Of a stretch of 64,000 nt of DNA, positions 1 to 8,028 are shown one piece after another. The translations under genes and the position numbers were made by a program. The stretch spans positions 21,702 to 85,701 of the forward strand of contig JACPPF010000045.1 in the NCBI GenBank assembly GCA_016191165.1, written 5' to 3'. The notes under the pieces are model-generated. The model was not told the origin of the DNA, did no database searches, and saw only the letters and a list, made by a program, of their open reading frames with translations. The DNA comes from Planctomycetota bacterium. Lineage in GTDB: Bacteria; Planctomycetota; Planctomycetia; Gemmatales; Gemmataceae. Each line of letters opens with the position of its first letter. The first letter of the stretch is position 1.

Positions 1-2
1 TT

Positions 3-1790
3 GACCCGATTCCGACCAGGGACTACTACGCCCTGGCCGGCATTTTCAAGAGCACCAAGTTCATCGTGCATTCCAACGTGTCGAAATGGATGGAACGCCC
101 GCTGCCCGCACCGAGCCTCGAACTCGAGCGGGCGATTGCCAAACACGAATCCGCCCTCGCCGCCCTCAAACGGCAAATTCAAATCGTCAAGGCGAAAAAC
201 CCCGGCATCGTCACCAACCCGATCAAGGGCACGCCGCTCGACCCGAAAACGCTCCCTGGCATCGTCGTCGATGACACGCAAGCTCGCAAGGTCGGCAACT
301 GGAAACATTCCACTTTCACCGGCCGCTACATCGGCGCCGGTTATCTCTTCGACGATCGCGCGATGAAGGGAGAGAAGACGCTGACCTTTCAGCCCGAATT
401 CGCCAAGGACGGCATCTACGAGGTCCGCCTCGCCTACGTCCCCCACAGTAACCGCGCCGACAAGGTGCAGGTGCGCATCTTTCATCGCGAAGGCGATGAC
501 ACGGTTCGCGTCAACCAGCGCCTCATGCCGCCCATCGATGGCCGATTTGTTTCGCTGGGCCGTTATCGCTTCACGAAGGGCAGTCAGTGGTTCGTGATGC
601 TTTCCACCGATGGGGCGAACGGGCACGTAGTCGGCGATGCCGTGCAGTTTCTGCCCGAGGCGCTGGCGGATAAGGAACCCGCCAAGCCCGGAGGTAAGCG
701 CAGCGAACTCCTGGGGTCGAGCAGCCTCGCCGACCTGCTGGCCCGCTTGAAGCAGCTCGAAAAAACCGCGCCGAAGCGACCGATGGCGATGGCCGTCGCC
801 GAGGGAGACAAGATCGCCGACATGCACGTCTGCGTCCGCGGCATCTACCACAATCGGGGTGCGACGGTTAGCCGTGGCTTTCTTCAGGTCGCGACCGCTC
901 CGGGCGCCAACGCCCCGCGGCTCGCCAAGAACGAGAGCGGTCGACGGCAACTCGCAAGCTGGATCGCGAGTGCGGACAACCCGCTCACCGCGCGCGTCTA
1001 CGTCAATCGCGTCTGGCATCACCTCTTCGGCGCAGGCCTGGTACGCACGGTCGATAACTTCGGCGCCACCGGCGAACGACCGTCCCATCCGGAGCTGCTC
1101 GATTACCTGGCGGTCAAGTTTTCCTTACCTCACCGGCCCGGAGCGCAAGCAACGGGCTACGGCTGGTCCACGAAAAAACTCATCCGCGCCATCGTCCTCT
1201 CGCACGCCTTCCAAATAACAAGCGAACCGAACGCCGCGGGTCTCAAGGCCGATCCGGAAAATCGCCTATTGTGGCGCATGAACCGCCAGCGGCTCGAAGC
1301 CGAGGCGATTCGCGACACGATCCTCCTGGTCAGCGGCCAATTGGACCGAACCCAGCTCGGCAATACGATCCGTCCCGGCACGACGGCCGAGCGCGATTAC
1401 AAGTTCGACGACACACGCCGCAGCGTTTACACGCCGATCTTCCGCAATCGCCTGCACGAGCTGTTCGAGGTTTTCGATTTCCCCGACCCGAACATGGTGC
1501 TCGGCAAACGCAATGTCAGCACCGTTCCCACGCAGGCACTTTACATGTTGAATAGCCCATTTATCATGACGCAGGCCAGGCACGCGGCGACGTTGACGTT
1601 AAAGGAAAGCATCACGGACAAAGCACGCATCGATTTGGCATATCGCAAGACGCTGGGGCGGCTGCCGACGCCGCGCGAAAGCAACCTTGCCCTGGCGTAT
1701 GTGTCGGTGCGGCCTGATCAGCGTCTGGCCGCCTGGGAGCGTTTCTACCAGACGCTTTATGCTTGCGTGGATTTTCGCTACGTGAATTGA
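3..1790 (+). CDS. DUF1549/DUF1553 (PSD1-type) protein, 5' end outside window
   Basis: The reading frame is already open at the left edge; the ORF-track start at 66 is internal. The first visible residues (DPIPTRDYYALAGIF) match the C-terminal end of the DUF1549 (PSCyt2) domain. A linker follows, then a beta-rich region (about residues 100-200 of the visible part) resembling the golvesin/xanthan-lyase-like domain, then DUF1553 (PSD1) with ASWIASADNPLTARVYVNRVW and a long C-terminal half. These proteins are abundant in planctomycetes, usually secreted, and often paired with DUF1501 proteins; their biochemical role is not established. An odd segment, PHRPGAQAT, replaces the usual short linker before the GWSTKKLIR stretch. 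It is encoded by one arm of a palindromic repeat (see the repeat feature at 1132). Family assignment is strong, function unknown. Confidence 0.9.
   Translation, partial: DPIPTRDYYALAGIFKSTKFIVHSNVSKWMERPLPAPSLELERAIAKHESALAALKRQIQIVKAKNPGIVTNPIKGTPLDPKTLPGIVVDDTQARKVGNWKHSTFTGRYIGAGYLFDDRAMKGEKTLTFQPEFAKDGIYEVRLAYVPHSNRADKVQVRIFHREGDDTVRVNQRLMPPIDGRFVSLGRYRFTKGSQWFVMLSTDGANGHVVGDAVQFLPEALADKEPAKPGGKRSELLGSSSLADLLARLKQLEKTAPKRPMAMAVAEGDKIADMHVCVRGIYHNRGATVSRGFLQVATAPGANAPRLAKNESGRRQLASWIASADNPLTARVYVNRVWHHLFGAGLVRTVDNFGATGERPSHPELLDYLAVKFSLPHRPGAQATGYGWSTKKLIRAIVLSHAFQITSEPNAAGLKADPENRLLWRMNRQRLEAEAIRDTILLVSGQLDRTQLGNTIRPGTTAERDYKFDDTRRSVYTPIFRNRLHELFEVFDFPDPNMVLGKRNVSTVPTQALYMLNSPFIMTQARHAATLTLKESITDKARIDLAYRKTLGRLPTPRESNLALAYVSVRPDQRLAAWERFYQTLYACVDFRYVN
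1132..1155 (+). repeat. Single arm of a palindromic repeat inside the DUF1553 CDS
   Basis: This 24-nt stretch matches the left arm of the palindrome at 58165-58188 at 22 of 24 positions (shared core CCCGGAGCGCAAGC). It is read in frame as PHRPGAQAT, nearly the same peptide (PHQPGAQAT) that the other copy encodes at the end of the 57351 gene. The opposite arm was not found nearby. Confidence 0.7.
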
Positions 1791-1957
1791 CCTATCGCCA
1801 GCGATTGTAAGACTTACACCCGCACATTGTAAATTTTGGCAAGATCGATGAGCTGGGGAAACTGGCCTTTTTTTTGACGCCGATTCGGACTATAAGCCAG
1901 GCCGCCCGGAGATCGCTTTGCCAATCGAATGGCCTGAAAAAGGGAAGGAACGAAAAC

Positions 1958-2488
1958 ATGCGCAAGGACGCGCGTTTGGGTTGGCTGGTGTCGGCATTCA
2001 TCATGACCTGGTTGAGCGTTGTCCCGGGCCGATCGGGAGCGTCGTGAACGCCGGCCGGTTGCACTCCGCCGGTCGGTGGAGTTCCTTTTTTTGCGATGCC
2101 CGGCTGGCAGGGGCAACCCCCGCGGCCCGCGCCGACGCCCTGGCAGGCGCCCGCTCGGCCAACGTTCACGGCGCGTGGCGTCTCCGGCGCGCCCGCGCCG
2201 GCGCGTTTCGTCATGCCCAGCCCGGAGGCGCTTGGCGTCACCGCTCCAAAGCAAGCCGCCCCGGACGGCCAAATCGACTGGCGCGCCATCCAGGCGCGCG
2301 TCGAGAAACTACGGGTTATTCGCTATAAGAAACAAGTCTTATCCGAAGGCGTGTGCGTCACCCTGTTTCTGCCCACCGCCGACCCGAAGTTGGCGCAACC
2401 CGTGCAAGCTCGCGCATCATCTGAGGGAGCCGCCGTTCTCCTGGCGCTGCAAGCCGCTGAAACCTGGACGGCCAACGCCGGACGATAG
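1958..2488 (+). pseudogene. Small secreted protein interrupted by in-frame TGA
   Basis: An ATG at 1958 opens a signal-peptide-like sequence (basic start, hydrophobic WLVSAFIMTWLSVV, ends GRSGAS) that meets TGA at 2045-2047. The same frame then stays open from TPAGCTPP to the stop at 2486, and includes ORF 2096-2488. That segment is Pro-rich at first, then holds a compact domain with the pattern DWRAIQARVEKLRVIRYKKQ...GVCVTLFLPTADP...AVLLALQAAE. It resembles short planctomycete proteins that end in a phrase like RLRxLGAT...FxCLLPxxQP...ALExAE. The simplest reading is one gene with a nonsense mutation at the signal-peptide boundary. Alternatives are a shorter intracellular protein from 2096, a sequencing error, or recoding. 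No function is known. Confidence 0.5.
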
Positions 2489-2509
2489 GCTGAGGAGGTA
2501 TCCCCGCGG

Positions 2510-2905
2510 CTAGGCGCGGCCGCCTGGGTTCGCCAGCGCCTGCATCGCTGCTATTTGATCGGGGTAGAAGTGAAAAAACCGCTCGATCCCCGTGATACGA
2601 AATAGATCGCGCGTGTGCTCGCTCACCTGAGCGAGCGCGAGGGCGCCGCCCAGGCCTTCAAGCCGGCGCTGCAAGGTGATGAGTTTCGCGAAGAAGACGC
2701 TGATCAGACACTCGGGCTCTTCGGGACCCAGGTTTACGACCATGCGTCGGCAGTTCTCCTCGTCGATGAGCCGGGCCAACTCGCCGCCCAGATCCTCCAT
2801 CTGATGGTCGGCGACGCGCGGCTGCTTGAGCGACACGCAGAACACGTCGCCGACCAATTCGTAGGAAATGAACTCGTACGGGCGTCCCATGGGCGGTTTC
2901 CCCAT
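2510..2905 (-). CDS. STAS-domain (anti-anti-sigma-like) protein
   Basis: The 131-aa product has the beta-alpha layout of a STAS domain: YELVGDVFCVSLKQPRV, then ARLIDEENCRRMVVNLGPEEPECLISVFFAKLITLQRRLEGLGGALALAQV and a C-terminal helix region with RITGIERFFHFYP. STAS proteins of this size usually act as antagonists of anti-sigma factors and are switched by phosphorylation of a Ser/Thr. Here the usual D-S-S/T-G site reads PECLISVFF, so the phosphoacceptor is uncertain. An internal ATG at 2890 (MGRPYEF) has a GGGGA sequence 8 nt upstream and may be the true start. The M50 protease gene lies 24 nt upstream in the same direction. The SpoIIE-type phosphatase at 25706 is a possible but unproven partner. 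Confidence 0.75.
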   Translation of the reverse strand: MGKPPMGRPYEFISYELVGDVFCVSLKQPRVADHQMEDLGGELARLIDEENCRRMVVNLGPEEPECLISVFFAKLITLQRRLEGLGGALALAQVSEHTRDLFRITGIERFFHFYPDQIAAMQALANPGGRA

Positions 2906-2929
2906 AATCCGATGGCCGGCGACGGCGGC

Positions 2930-3994
2930 TCACGGCTTGTTCTTGTAGCGATCCGCGACGCGCTTCAGAAAACGCTGCTCCTCGTCGGTCAGCGACTCCT
3001 TGCCAAACTTCTGAATCTTCTGAAGCAAATCGTCCATGCGGCGATCATCCGCCTCGCGTTGCTCCTGTTCCTCCTGCGCACGCTTGGCCGCACGCTGCGC
3101 CAGCCAGCGCTGGATGAAATTCTGCTTGCGCAATTTTGGCGGCGGCGCTTCCTCTTTCTCCAGGCTCGTGTAACCTTGTGAAAAATCGTAGCCGAACAGC
3201 GAGTCCTCATGGGCGTGTTCCAGGATTGTCAATTCCTGGGCGCACGACATGAAGATGAACACCGCCAGAAACGCCATCATCGGCTCGCGGTAAATGACCG
3301 AATACAGGGCGACGCCCGCCATGCACACGAACCCGGCGTAAACCGCGATCTTCGTGGCCTGGAAATGTCCCACCCGCGGCCACAGGATCGCCTGCAACAT
3401 GCGCCCGCCATCGAACGGAATGCCCAGGAGAACGGTGTTGAATAGCAGCAGGATCCAGTTGATCCAGAAAAACCTCATCAAAAGAATCACGGGCAGACGC
3501 TCTTCCAGTTCCAGACCGACGGCGTGCCAGCGCCAGGTTTCAACCGCAATCGAGTCGGCCAGATAACGATAGGGGTACCAGAAAGGATTCACCGGCGGCA
3601 GACGCTCAAAGGCGAAAAACAACACCACGCCGCTGACCAGCGCCAGGACCACATTGACCAGCGGGCCTCCCGCGGAATACACGAAATGGGCGATCGGAGT
3701 CGGCGGCAGGGACCGGGCGTACGCCAGACCTCCCAGCGGCCACATCAGGATTTCGTCGGATTCGCCCTCCATGAATCGCGCCGCGAAGCAGTGCCCGAAC
3801 TCGTGAAGCAGGATGATGAAAAACATCATCGCCACCAACGACAAGGCGTCCTGCCAGGTATTGGCTGGAAAATCCTTGTCCAGCGCGACGCGCGCCACCA
3901 GGCCGATCATCACGAACGGCAGCAGCAAATGCACGCGAATCGCGATGCCAAACAGTTGGCCTATCGGGAACGACCACGTCAACACATCACGCAT
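2930..3994 (-). CDS. Site-2 protease, M50 family membrane metallopeptidase
   Basis: The 354-aa integral membrane protein has about six hydrophobic segments. The zinc-binding motif HEFGHCFAARFM lies near residue 65 in the second half of a membrane helix, as in M50 site-2 proteases. A later INWILLLFNTVLLGIPFDGGRML segment matches the second conserved region (N...PxDGGR) that carries the third zinc ligand, so the protein looks catalytically competent. The C-terminus (about 285-354) is a charged cytoplasmic tail with DDLLQKIQKFGKESLTDEEQRFLKRVADRY, a short helical domain also found at the end of rhomboid-like and M50 proteins. Family members cleave membrane-bound anti-sigma factors or other membrane substrates; the substrate here is unknown. 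It is cotranscribed with the downstream STAS gene, which fits a signalling role. Confidence 0.88.
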   Translation of the reverse strand: MRDVLTWSFPIGQLFGIAIRVHLLLPFVMIGLVARVALDKDFPANTWQDALSLVAMMFFIILLHEFGHCFAARFMEGESDEILMWPLGGLAYARSLPPTPIAHFVYSAGGPLVNVVLALVSGVVLFFAFERLPPVNPFWYPYRYLADSIAVETWRWHAVGLELEERLPVILLMRFFWINWILLLFNTVLLGIPFDGGRMLQAILWPRVGHFQATKIAVYAGFVCMAGVALYSVIYREPMMAFLAVFIFMSCAQELTILEHAHEDSLFGYDFSQGYTSLEKEEAPPPKLRKQNFIQRWLAQRAAKRAQEEQEQREADDRRMDDLLQKIQKFGKESLTDEEQRFLKRVADRYKNKP

Positions 3995-4267
3995 GACGGC
4001 TTCAGCGCTCCAGCAGGGAAGAAAGCGTTAGACGTTATCCTACCAGTCTGCCGGGTAGTTCGCAATCGTCATCGAAGGGACGGGCCTGGCGCACCGATCC
4101 GTCGGCGGCATCCGCACTGGATTCTCGCGGCCTTCAGCCCGCATGTTACACCACGGAGAAAGCGGAAAGCGCTGCGAGATCACACGGCGAAGCTAAAGAG
4201 GAAGTTGTGCTGAGATCGATGATTTGCGATCGAAAAAAACTCGCCACCACGCCGCGAGGTTCCCGAT

Positions 4268-5437
4268 TCAATTGCGCAGAAAGGCCAGCAACAGCAGCGG
4301 CGCCGCCAGGACAATCGCCAGGAATGTGGGGGCGCGCATCACGGAACGAGCCGGACGGCCGCGGGCGAATTTGTCCATGATCGGGCGCATCAACAGGGTG
4401 TCGAGACCGCTCAAGGCGAGCAACACTCCCAGCGCGCTGCCTGGCAGCGGATTGGGGGCGTAGAAATCAAGCGCCATGCCCAGCAGGCCGGGCAGTATCG
4501 GGCCGTAGCACGCTCCGGCCAGCCAGAAGCCCAGCGTACCGCTGCCCACGTCGAACCCGCCGGCCAGGTTCCCCAGCACAAACGCGGAACCGATGACAAA
4601 CAAGAAAGTGACTACGATACCGTGGTCGGGATAAAAATAAAACCACCAGGCCGCGGCTCCGCGCGTGGCGATGAAGGCCAGGCCAAACACGATCAGGTTG
4701 AACTTCACGCCGCGATCCTGATATTGAATATCCCTCAAGAAAGCCTCGGGCCAATACTCGAGCAGATTTTCCAGGGCGAAATAGACGAGGATCACGAACA
4801 CGGCCAGCATCAGGTAAGGATGGGTGGCAAGCTCCAGCCAGGGCGTCGTGTTGAGTCGGGGTTCAGGGAAAATCTCGCGCTCGCACAACGCCACCAAGGC
4901 CGCGGGCGCGATCAACAGGACGCTGAAATAGAGCAGCCCCTGACGCGGGCCCCACCAGTGCTCGATGGCTTGAACGAGCCACGGACCGACGAGGGCCCCC
5001 AGACCGACCATCACAAAGCCAAGATTCAGGGAAGCCAGATTGAGACGATATTCGACCGACTCTTCCGGAAAGAAGGCCACCGTCATCAGGCGTACCGTGG
5101 CGGTGGTGATTAGCGAATAGGCGGTTCCCAGTAGCAGGGAATTCAGCAACAGCGAGGGAAGGTCGCGCAGGAGGGCCAGCCAGGCCATGCCGAGGATCAA
5201 GGCGATCAGGCCGAGGAAAAGGATTTCGCGGTTGGGCCAGGCGTCCAAAAACCAGCCCGCGGCGGGCATGCCGGGAAGCCAGGCCAGGTAGAACAGGCGT
5301 CCAAACCACACCGCCCGCCCCACGGGTAGACCGAGCCGGGCTTCGATGGGCTTTTGAATTCCGTCCACCAAAACCGGCAGGAGACCCATGAGCAGGGCGC
5401 ACGTCAAGGTCGCAACGGCAAAGAGAGAAAAAGTCAT
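4268..5437 (-). CDS. MFS-type transporter
   Basis: The 389-aa protein is almost wholly hydrophobic, with about 12 predicted membrane segments and short loops. Segments such as GRLFYLAWLPGMPAAGWFLDAWPNREILF followed by GLIALILGMAWLALL have the loop 2-3 layout of the major facilitator superfamily, although the classic GxxxDRxGRR motif is degenerate. The two-bundle arrangement with a charged middle loop (CEREIFPEPRLNTTPW) also fits. Substrate cannot be told from sequence. The gene lies upstream of the M50 gene on the same strand but is separated by about 270 nt with no gene, so it is probably a separate unit. Confidence 0.7.
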   Translation of the reverse strand: MTFSLFAVATLTCALLMGLLPVLVDGIQKPIEARLGLPVGRAVWFGRLFYLAWLPGMPAAGWFLDAWPNREILFLGLIALILGMAWLALLRDLPSLLLNSLLLGTAYSLITTATVRLMTVAFFPEESVEYRLNLASLNLGFVMVGLGALVGPWLVQAIEHWWGPRQGLLYFSVLLIAPAALVALCEREIFPEPRLNTTPWLELATHPYLMLAVFVILVYFALENLLEYWPEAFLRDIQYQDRGVKFNLIVFGLAFIATRGAAAWWFYFYPDHGIVVTFLFVIGSAFVLGNLAGGFDVGSGTLGFWLAGACYGPILPGLLGMALDFYAPNPLPGSALGVLLALSGLDTLLMRPIMDKFARGRPARSVMRAPTFLAIVLAAPLLLLAFLRN

Positions 5438-5742
5438 GAAGGATCCAGTGAAGTCGGTTGAACGTTCCGACCCAGTCCATTCTACGGTCTATCGCCCGCC
5501 TGGAGAAAGTATTTTGGCTAGGCCCTTGGTGTTCATCGCGCAGTCGGTATAACAATCCCACAGTTTTCGGAAAAAAAACAGCCCGGGAAGTAAATGAACC
5601 TCACTCCCCGCGAAACTGTCTTTTCGTAAGATAACCGGGCCAACTAGCCCGGGCGGAAAGCGGCGGAAGTCAACGAAGGCGCCGGCGAAAGTCAACTTGC
5701 AAGGCTTTCGCGGACCTTCTATACTCACCATTTCCACGCTTC
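5438..5742. other. Divergent intergenic region upstream of the tRNA/tuf cluster
   Basis: There is no convincing gene here; the minus-strand ORF at 5489-5737 has no recognisable domain and antisense-style composition. The region should carry the MFS gene promoter on the minus strand and does carry the tRNA cluster promoter near its right end. Confidence 0.5.
5697..5725 (+). promoter_or_regulatory. Sigma70-type promoter for the tRNA-tuf operon
   Basis: A -35 box TTGCAA (5697-5702) is followed, after exactly 17 nt, by a -10 box TATACT (5720-5725). The predicted start is about 5732, roughly 11 nt before the first tRNA, which is what a tRNA operon promoter should look like. Confidence 0.65.
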
Positions 5743-5814
5743 GCTAGCGTAGCTCAATGGTAGAGCTCCGGTTTTGTAAACCGGGGGTTGTGGGTTCAAG
5801 TCCCTCCGCTAGCT
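5743..5814 (+). tRNA. tRNA-Thr (anticodon TGT)
   Basis: The 72-nt cloverleaf has acceptor arms GCTAGCG/CGCTAGC, a D arm starting TAGCTCAATGGTAGAGC, an anticodon stem CCGGT/ACCGG around TTTGTAA (anticodon TGT) and a TTCAAGT T-loop. No CCA is encoded. It corresponds in position to E. coli thrU. Confidence 0.95.
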
Positions 5815-5860
5815 TCGCGAGTCATCGCGAATGCCTAGCCGCAAGCGGCTTGAAAAACCA

Positions 5861-5944
5861 GGGCAGGTGGCCGAGCGGCCAATGGCATCAGACTGTAAAT
5901 CTGACGGACTACGTCCTACGGGGGTTCAAATCCCTCCCTGCCCA
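5861..5944 (+). tRNA. tRNA-Tyr (anticodon GTA)
   Basis: The 84-nt class II tRNA has acceptor arms GGGCAGG/CCTGCCC, anticodon loop CTGTAAA (GTA), a long variable arm (GACGGACTACGTCC region) and a TTCAAAT T-loop. No encoded CCA. It corresponds to tyrU by order. Confidence 0.95.
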
Positions 5945-5947
5945 ATT

Positions 5948-6003
5948 GCCGCTTGCGGCTTAGCGTTCGCAGGACGCCGCGCGAGCGCGAAGCCGCAAGC
6001 GGC
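5948..6003. repeat. Palindromic repeat between tRNA-Tyr and tRNA-Gly
   Basis: Two 18-nt arms (5948-5965 and 5986-6003; GCCGCTTGCGGCTTAGCG and its complement with one mismatch) flank a GC-rich centre. A short cousin (GCCGCAAGCGGC) lies just upstream of tRNA-Tyr near 5838 and another after rplJ near 12029. The centre resembles the 36-nt GTTTAGCGC palindromes. It could form a stem between the tRNAs and serve as a processing site. Confidence 0.75.
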
Positions 6004-6013
6004 AGATCGGGTC

Positions 6014-6084
6014 GCGGGTGTAGCTCAATGGTAGAGCCCCTGCCTTCCAAGCAGGCCACGTGGGTTCGATTCCCATCACCCGCT
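6014..6084 (+). tRNA. tRNA-Gly (anticodon TCC)
   Basis: The 71-nt cloverleaf has acceptor arms GCGGGTG/CACCCGC, anticodon loop CTTCCAA (TCC) in a CCTGC/GCAGG stem, and a TTCGATT T-loop. It corresponds to glyT. Confidence 0.95.
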
Positions 6085-6093
6085 TGTGAAAGA

Positions 6094-6174
6094 ATTGCAG
6101 ATTGCAAGAATTGCAGATTTCAAATTGCGAAACCTGAGATTTCAAGCCGAAATCTGCAATTTGCATCCTGCAAT
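6094..6174. repeat. Word-repeat inverted repeat, empty unit 1
   Basis: An AT-rich island between two tRNAs. The left arm (6094-6121) is two imperfect copies of ATTGCAGATT(T)C; the right arm (6149-6174) is the complement, GAAATCTGCAAT then TTGCATCCTGCAAT. It belongs to the set of short-word inverted repeats described in the findings and carries no ORF. Confidence 0.7.
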
Positions 6175-6183
6175 GAGCGATCT

Positions 6184-6256
<73 letters not shown>

Positions 6257-6323
6257 TCTTGATGTGTGTTTTCACCTGGGTTCTGGCCCGCCGTGGCCGG
6301 AGTTTTTGTATTTCGGAGGAACG

Positions 6324-7550
6324 ATGGCTAAGGAACTTTTTCAGCGGACCAAACCCCACGTCAACGTCGGTACGATCGGCCATATCGACCACGGCAAAAC
6401 CACGTTGACCGCGGCGATCCTTGTCCGGCAGGCGCACAAGAACAAGCTCCAGAAGGTCAAGAGCTATTCCGAAATCGCCAAGGGCGGTACCGTCCGCGAT
6501 GAAAACAAGACGGTCACCATCGCCGTCGCCCACGTTGAGTATGAAACGCCGAACCGGCATTATGCCCACATCGACTGCCCCGGGCACGCCGACTATATCA
6601 AGAACATGATCACCGGCGCCGCCCAGATGGATGGCGCCATCCTCGTGGTCGCCGCCAACGACGGTCCCATGCCGCAAACCCGCGAACATATCCTCCTGGC
6701 TCGCCAGGTCGGCGTGCCGCGCATCGTCGTCTTCATGAACAAGATCGACACCGTCGATGATCCCGAACTCCTCGACCTCGTCGAACTCGAACTGCGCGAG
6801 CTCCTGACCAAGTATGAGTTCCCGGGCGACGAAATCCCGATCGTGCGAGGCTCCTCCAAGCCCGCCCTCGATACTCAGGGCAAAGACGATGACGCCGGCA
6901 AGTGCATCGACGACCTGATGGTCGCCCTCGACACCTACATCCCCGAACCCAAGCGCGAAGAGGACAAGCCGTTCCTCATGAGCGTCGAAGATGTGTTCTC
7001 CATCGAAGGTCGCGGCACCGTGGCCACGGGCCGAATCGAGCGCGGCATCTGCAAGATCGGCGACGAAGTCGAAATCATCGGGCTCATGAAGGCGCCCAAG
7101 AAGACCACCATCACGGGCGTCGAAATGTTCAACAAGACGCTCGACAAGGGCATCGCTGGCGATAACGTCGGCGTCCTTGTCCGCGGCCTAAAGCGTGAGG
7201 AAATCGAACGCGGCCAGGTGCTCGCGAAGCCCGGTTCGATCACGCCGCACACGAAATTCGAGGCCAACGTTTACGTCCTGTCCAAGGAAGAAGGCGGACG
7301 CCACACCCCGTTCTTCGTCAACTACAGGCCGCAGTTTTATTTCCGCACAACGGACGTCACCGGTTCGATCACCAGCCTCACCGGGTCCGATGGCAACAAG
7401 GCGGAAATGTGCATGCCTGGCGACAACATCAAGGTGACCGTGGAATTGCTTCCCGATAGCCCCATCGCCATGGACGAGGGGCTCCGGTTCGCCATCCGTG
7501 AAGGTGGCCGCACCGTCGGTTCCGGCGTCGTGACCAAGATCATCGCGTAG
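6324..7550 (+). CDS. tuf: Elongation factor Tu
   Basis: The 408-aa EF-Tu delivers aminoacyl-tRNA to the ribosome as a GTP complex. G1 is GHIDHGKT (residues 19-26), G3 DCPGH (84-88), G4 NKID (139-142), followed by normal domains II ([21 protein letters not shown]) and III ([24 protein letters not shown], ending [15 protein letters not shown]). Start at 6324 is chosen because GGAGGA lies at 6315-6320 and [20 protein letters not shown] matches the family N-terminus; the ORF-track start at 6264 runs back toward the tRNA. The switch I segment is unusual: KTVTI (62-66) stands where most bacteria have RGITI, with about two extra residues before it. The key Thr is kept. The gene follows tRNA-Thr(GGT) exactly as tufB does in E. 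coli. Confidence 0.98.
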   Translation: MAKELFQRTKPHVNVGTIGHIDHGKTTLTAAILVRQAHKNKLQKVKSYSEIAKGGTVRDENKTVTIAVAHVEYETPNRHYAHIDCPGHADYIKNMITGAAQMDGAILVVAANDGPMPQTREHILLARQVGVPRIVVFMNKIDTVDDPELLDLVELELRELLTKYEFPGDEIPIVRGSSKPALDTQGKDDDAGKCIDDLMVALDTYIPEPKREEDKPFLMSVEDVFSIEGRGTVATGRIERGICKIGDEVEIIGLMKAPKKTTITGVEMFNKTLDKGIAGDNVGVLVRGLKREEIERGQVLAKPGSITPHTKFEANVYVLSKEEGGRHTPFFVNYRPQFYFRTTDVTGSITSLTGSDGNKAEMCMPGDNIKVTVELLPDSPIAMDEGLRFAIREGGRTVGSGVVTKIIA

Positions 7551-7564
7551 TTCTTACCGCCAGG

Positions 7565-7640
7565 CCCAGGGATGAGCGCAGCGAATCCCTGGGATATTCA
7601 ATCATGCCTGATCTAGGCGGTTCGCTGCGCTCACCCCTGG
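7565..7640. repeat. Palindromic repeat between tuf and rpmG
   Basis: A 9-bp perfect stem (CCCAGGGAT 7565-7573 / ATCCCTGGG 7585-7593) has the loop GAGCGCAGCGA. A second, inverted copy of the arm plus loop (TCGCTGCGCTCACCCCTGG) lies at about 7622-7640, so the whole can fold as one long hairpin. The GAGCGCAGCGA loop recurs near 60598. It sits in the tuf-rpmG gap and may modulate readthrough. Confidence 0.7.
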
Positions 7641-7655
7641 ACTTTGGGTATTACC

Positions 7656-7808
7656 ATGCGAGAATACGTTTGGCTGGAATGCACGGTCTGCAGCGCGAAA
7701 AACTACCGCACGCAGAAAGAAACCCGCGGCGCCGATCGGCTGGAACTCAAGAAATTCTGCCGCAAGGAACGCAAGGTTACCCCGCACAAGGAATCCAGAA
7801 AGAAATGA
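7656..7808 (+). CDS. rpmG: 50S ribosomal protein L33
   Basis: This 50-aa ORF is too short for the supplied track. It starts MREYVWLECTVC and contains NYRTQKETRGADRLELKKFC and a basic end, the full length and pattern of bacterial L33. The first zinc-type pair (CTVC) is present. The second pair is reduced to a single Cys (KFCRKERK), so the zinc site is incomplete; it may coordinate with other groups or be a partly C-minus form. Placement between tuf and tRNA-Trp/secE is the usual one. The left arm of a word-repeat unit begins at its stop codon. Confidence 0.93.
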   Translation: MREYVWLECTVCSAKNYRTQKETRGADRLELKKFCRKERKVTPHKESRKK

Positions 7809-7890
7809 TTGCGGATTGCGGATTGTGGATTGCAAGCGAGAACTTGGGGCGGATACGTCCGATTCAATCTGCAATTTGAAATCGGCAATT
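7808..7890. repeat. Word-repeat inverted repeat, empty unit 2
   Basis: The left arm (7808-7834) is three degenerate copies of ATTGCGG/ATTGTGG; the right arm (7864-7890) reads TCAATCTGCAATTTGAAATC followed by GGCAATT, its imperfect complement. It fills the gap between rpmG and tRNA-Trp and has no ORF. Confidence 0.65.
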
Positions 7891-7896
7891 GAATGA

Positions 7897-7969
7897 AGGG
7901 GCGTAGCTCAATTGGCAGAGCAGCCGTCTCCAAAGCGGCAGGTTGAGCGTTCGACTCGCTCCGCCCCTG
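7897..7969 (+). tRNA. tRNA-Trp (anticodon CCA)
   Basis: The 73-nt cloverleaf has acceptor arms AGGGGCG/CGCCCCT, anticodon stem GCCGT/GCGGC around CTCCAAA (CCA), T-loop TTCGACT and discriminator G. It sits upstream of secE, a common position in bacteria. Confidence 0.95.
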
Positions 7970-8028
7970 CTACCCGGGCCGAGGCGCGAACACGAGAGCG
8001 CAGGCAACTCAAGTATAAAGGATAGACC

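Noticed and set aside
2045-2047. TGA as selenocysteine
   Set aside because: No Cys-like context or SECIS-like stem recognised, and it sits at a signal-peptide boundary; nonsense change is simpler.
1792-2289. Minus-strand ORFs of 165 and 152 aa opposite the small secreted protein
   Set aside because: Arg/Gly/Pro-rich antisense composition without a domain or signal peptide.
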